This document shows positions 63,288 through 64,000 of a stretch of DNA of 64,000 bases, piece after piece. This DNA comes from Nocardia jiangxiensis NBRC 101359 (GTDB taxonomy: Bacteria; Actinomycetota; Actinomycetes; Mycobacteriales; Mycobacteriaceae). A program made the translations under genes and the position numbers. Under the pieces are notes generated by a model. The model was given only the letters and a program-made list of their open reading frames with translations. It made no database searches and was not told the DNA's origin. Position 1 is the first letter of the stretch, and each line of letters begins with the position of its first letter. The stretch covers positions 1 through 64,000 of the forward strand of contig NZ_BAGB01000010.1 in the NCBI RefSeq assembly GCF_000308615.1, in the 5' to 3' direction.

Positions 63288-64000
63288 GCGGCGCGTGGAC
63301 GGATTTCCGGCGGATGCGGGACATGCTCGGGTTGTCGGGGTGGCGGGTCGCGGTGTCGATCGGGTGGGGCGTGCTGGCGCTGGGGAGCGGGTTGGGATTG
63401 GCGGGGCTGGCGGCCTGGCTGATCGCGCGGGCGTGGGAGATGCCGCCGGTGCTGGATTTGAGCGTTGCCGTGGTGGCCGTTCGGGCCCTGGGGATTTCGC
63501 GCGGACTGTGCCGGTATCTGGAGCGGCTGGCCACGCACGATGTGGCGCTGCGGGCGATGACGACCGCGCGGACCGGGGTGTACGCGGCGCTGGCCCGAGC
63601 GGACATCTGGACACCGCGTTCGCGGATCGACGCCGAATCCGCAGGCGCCCAGGACGATCCGACGCGACTGCGGCGCGGTGATCTGCTGACCCGGATCGTC
63701 GACGACATCGATGATCTCGGTGCGGTGGTGGTGCGGGCCGTGGTGCCGATCGCGGTCGCGGTGGTGCTGTCGGTCGCCGCCGTCGCCGTGCTGGCCGTCG
63801 TATCCGTCTCGGCCGCAGTGATTCTCGCACTCGCGCTGGCGGTCGCCGGAATCTTCGCGCCGTGGCTGTCCGCGCGGGCCGCGCGGGAGGCCGAACTCGC
63901 CGTCCGCGCCGATCGTGCCGAATTCACCGCCGCCGCGATGACGGTGCTCGATCACGCGCCCGAACTGCGCGTCGCCGGACGACTCGACCCGGCGCTCGGG
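63284..64000 (+). CDS. cydC: Cytochrome bd assembly ABC exporter subunit CydC (partial)
   Basis: The N-terminal 239 residues are present and the gene runs off the right edge of the window. The start ATG 63284 overlaps cydD (ATGA), with GAGGAGG just upstream. The visible part is membrane domain: SGWRVAVSIGWGVLALGSGLGLAGLAAWLIARA near residue 20, CRYLERLATHDVALRAM, which contains the CydC-type YLERLxTH motif, and helices around VVPIAVAVVLSVAAVAVLAVV. The ATPase domain lies beyond the window. Confidence 0.92.
   Translation, partial: MSGAWTDFRRMRDMLGLSGWRVAVSIGWGVLALGSGLGLAGLAAWLIARAWEMPPVLDLSVAVVAVRALGISRGLCRYLERLATHDVALRAMTTARTGVYAALARADIWTPRSRIDAESAGAQDDPTRLRRGDLLTRIVDDIDDLGAVVVRAVVPIAVAVVLSVAAVAVLAVVSVSAAVILALALAVAGIFAPWLSARAAREAELAVRADRAEFTAAAMTVLDHAPELRVAGRLDPALG

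Overview
The window is high-GC actinobacterial chromosome and most likely comes from Nocardia or a close mycolic-acid-making relative. Supporting signs are an antigen-85-type mycolyltransferase homologue, two hemophore-like exported proteins of the mycobacterial kind, GT87 and GT39 mannosyltransferase-type membrane enzymes, DUF574, DUF397 and DUF3073 proteins, and a PhoP/PhoR pair. The purine genes and their neighbours (purD, purB, purS/purQ, M18 peptidase, purL, SCP-like protein, purF, purM, DUF3073, asparaginase region, pabC-like gene) recall the Mycobacterium tuberculosis Rv0757-Rv0812 neighbourhood as I remember it.

Bases 1 to about 9,000 are an accessory region. It holds two CRISPR arrays (3 spacers at 186-445; 14 spacers at 3736-4776) with the same 37-bp repeat. 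Each follows its own copy of one 171-bp leader, and a lone diverged repeat lies between them. No cas gene is in the window. Around the arrays sit small proteins of unclear function, a serine-recombinase remnant, and a minus-strand cluster (start-less remnant, DUF2637-like membrane/HTH protein, DUF2786 protein). The right end has two diverged copies of a ~200-bp unit. One copy ends in the 3' half of a tRNA-Thr(TGT) gene, as expected of scars from elements that integrated at a tRNA gene. A broken GT39 glycosyltransferase lies between the copies. The gene beside array 1 encodes an HTH-like protein whose C-terminus looks like the acidic tail of actinobacterial single-stranded-DNA-binding protein.

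From 9,030 on the window is ordinary chromosome. It begins with an SDR oxidoreductase and divergent XRE regulator, a DUF574 methyltransferase and phoP-phoR. De novo purine synthesis is spread through the segment: purF (step 1), purD (2), purL/purQ/purS (4), purM (5) and purB (8 and AMP formation). Between these genes lie amino-acid and peptide functions (AspB, oligopeptidase B, glutamate decarboxylase, M20 and M18 peptidases, a complete Opp/Dpp-type ABC transporter, asparaginase) and envelope functions (M23 protein, mycolyltransferase-like esterase, GT87 enzyme, YhgE/Pip protein).

The right end carries a MOSC protein coupled to a YgfZ-type folate-binding protein, a PabC-type lyase, and the cytochrome bd operon cydA-cydB-cydD-cydC; cydC is cut by the window edge. 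Several intergenic spaces hold clean inverted repeats: a TetR-type operator before a hydrolase-TetR pair, a palindrome before the peptide transporter, three hairpins between purM and the DUF3073 gene, and a small palindrome before cydA.
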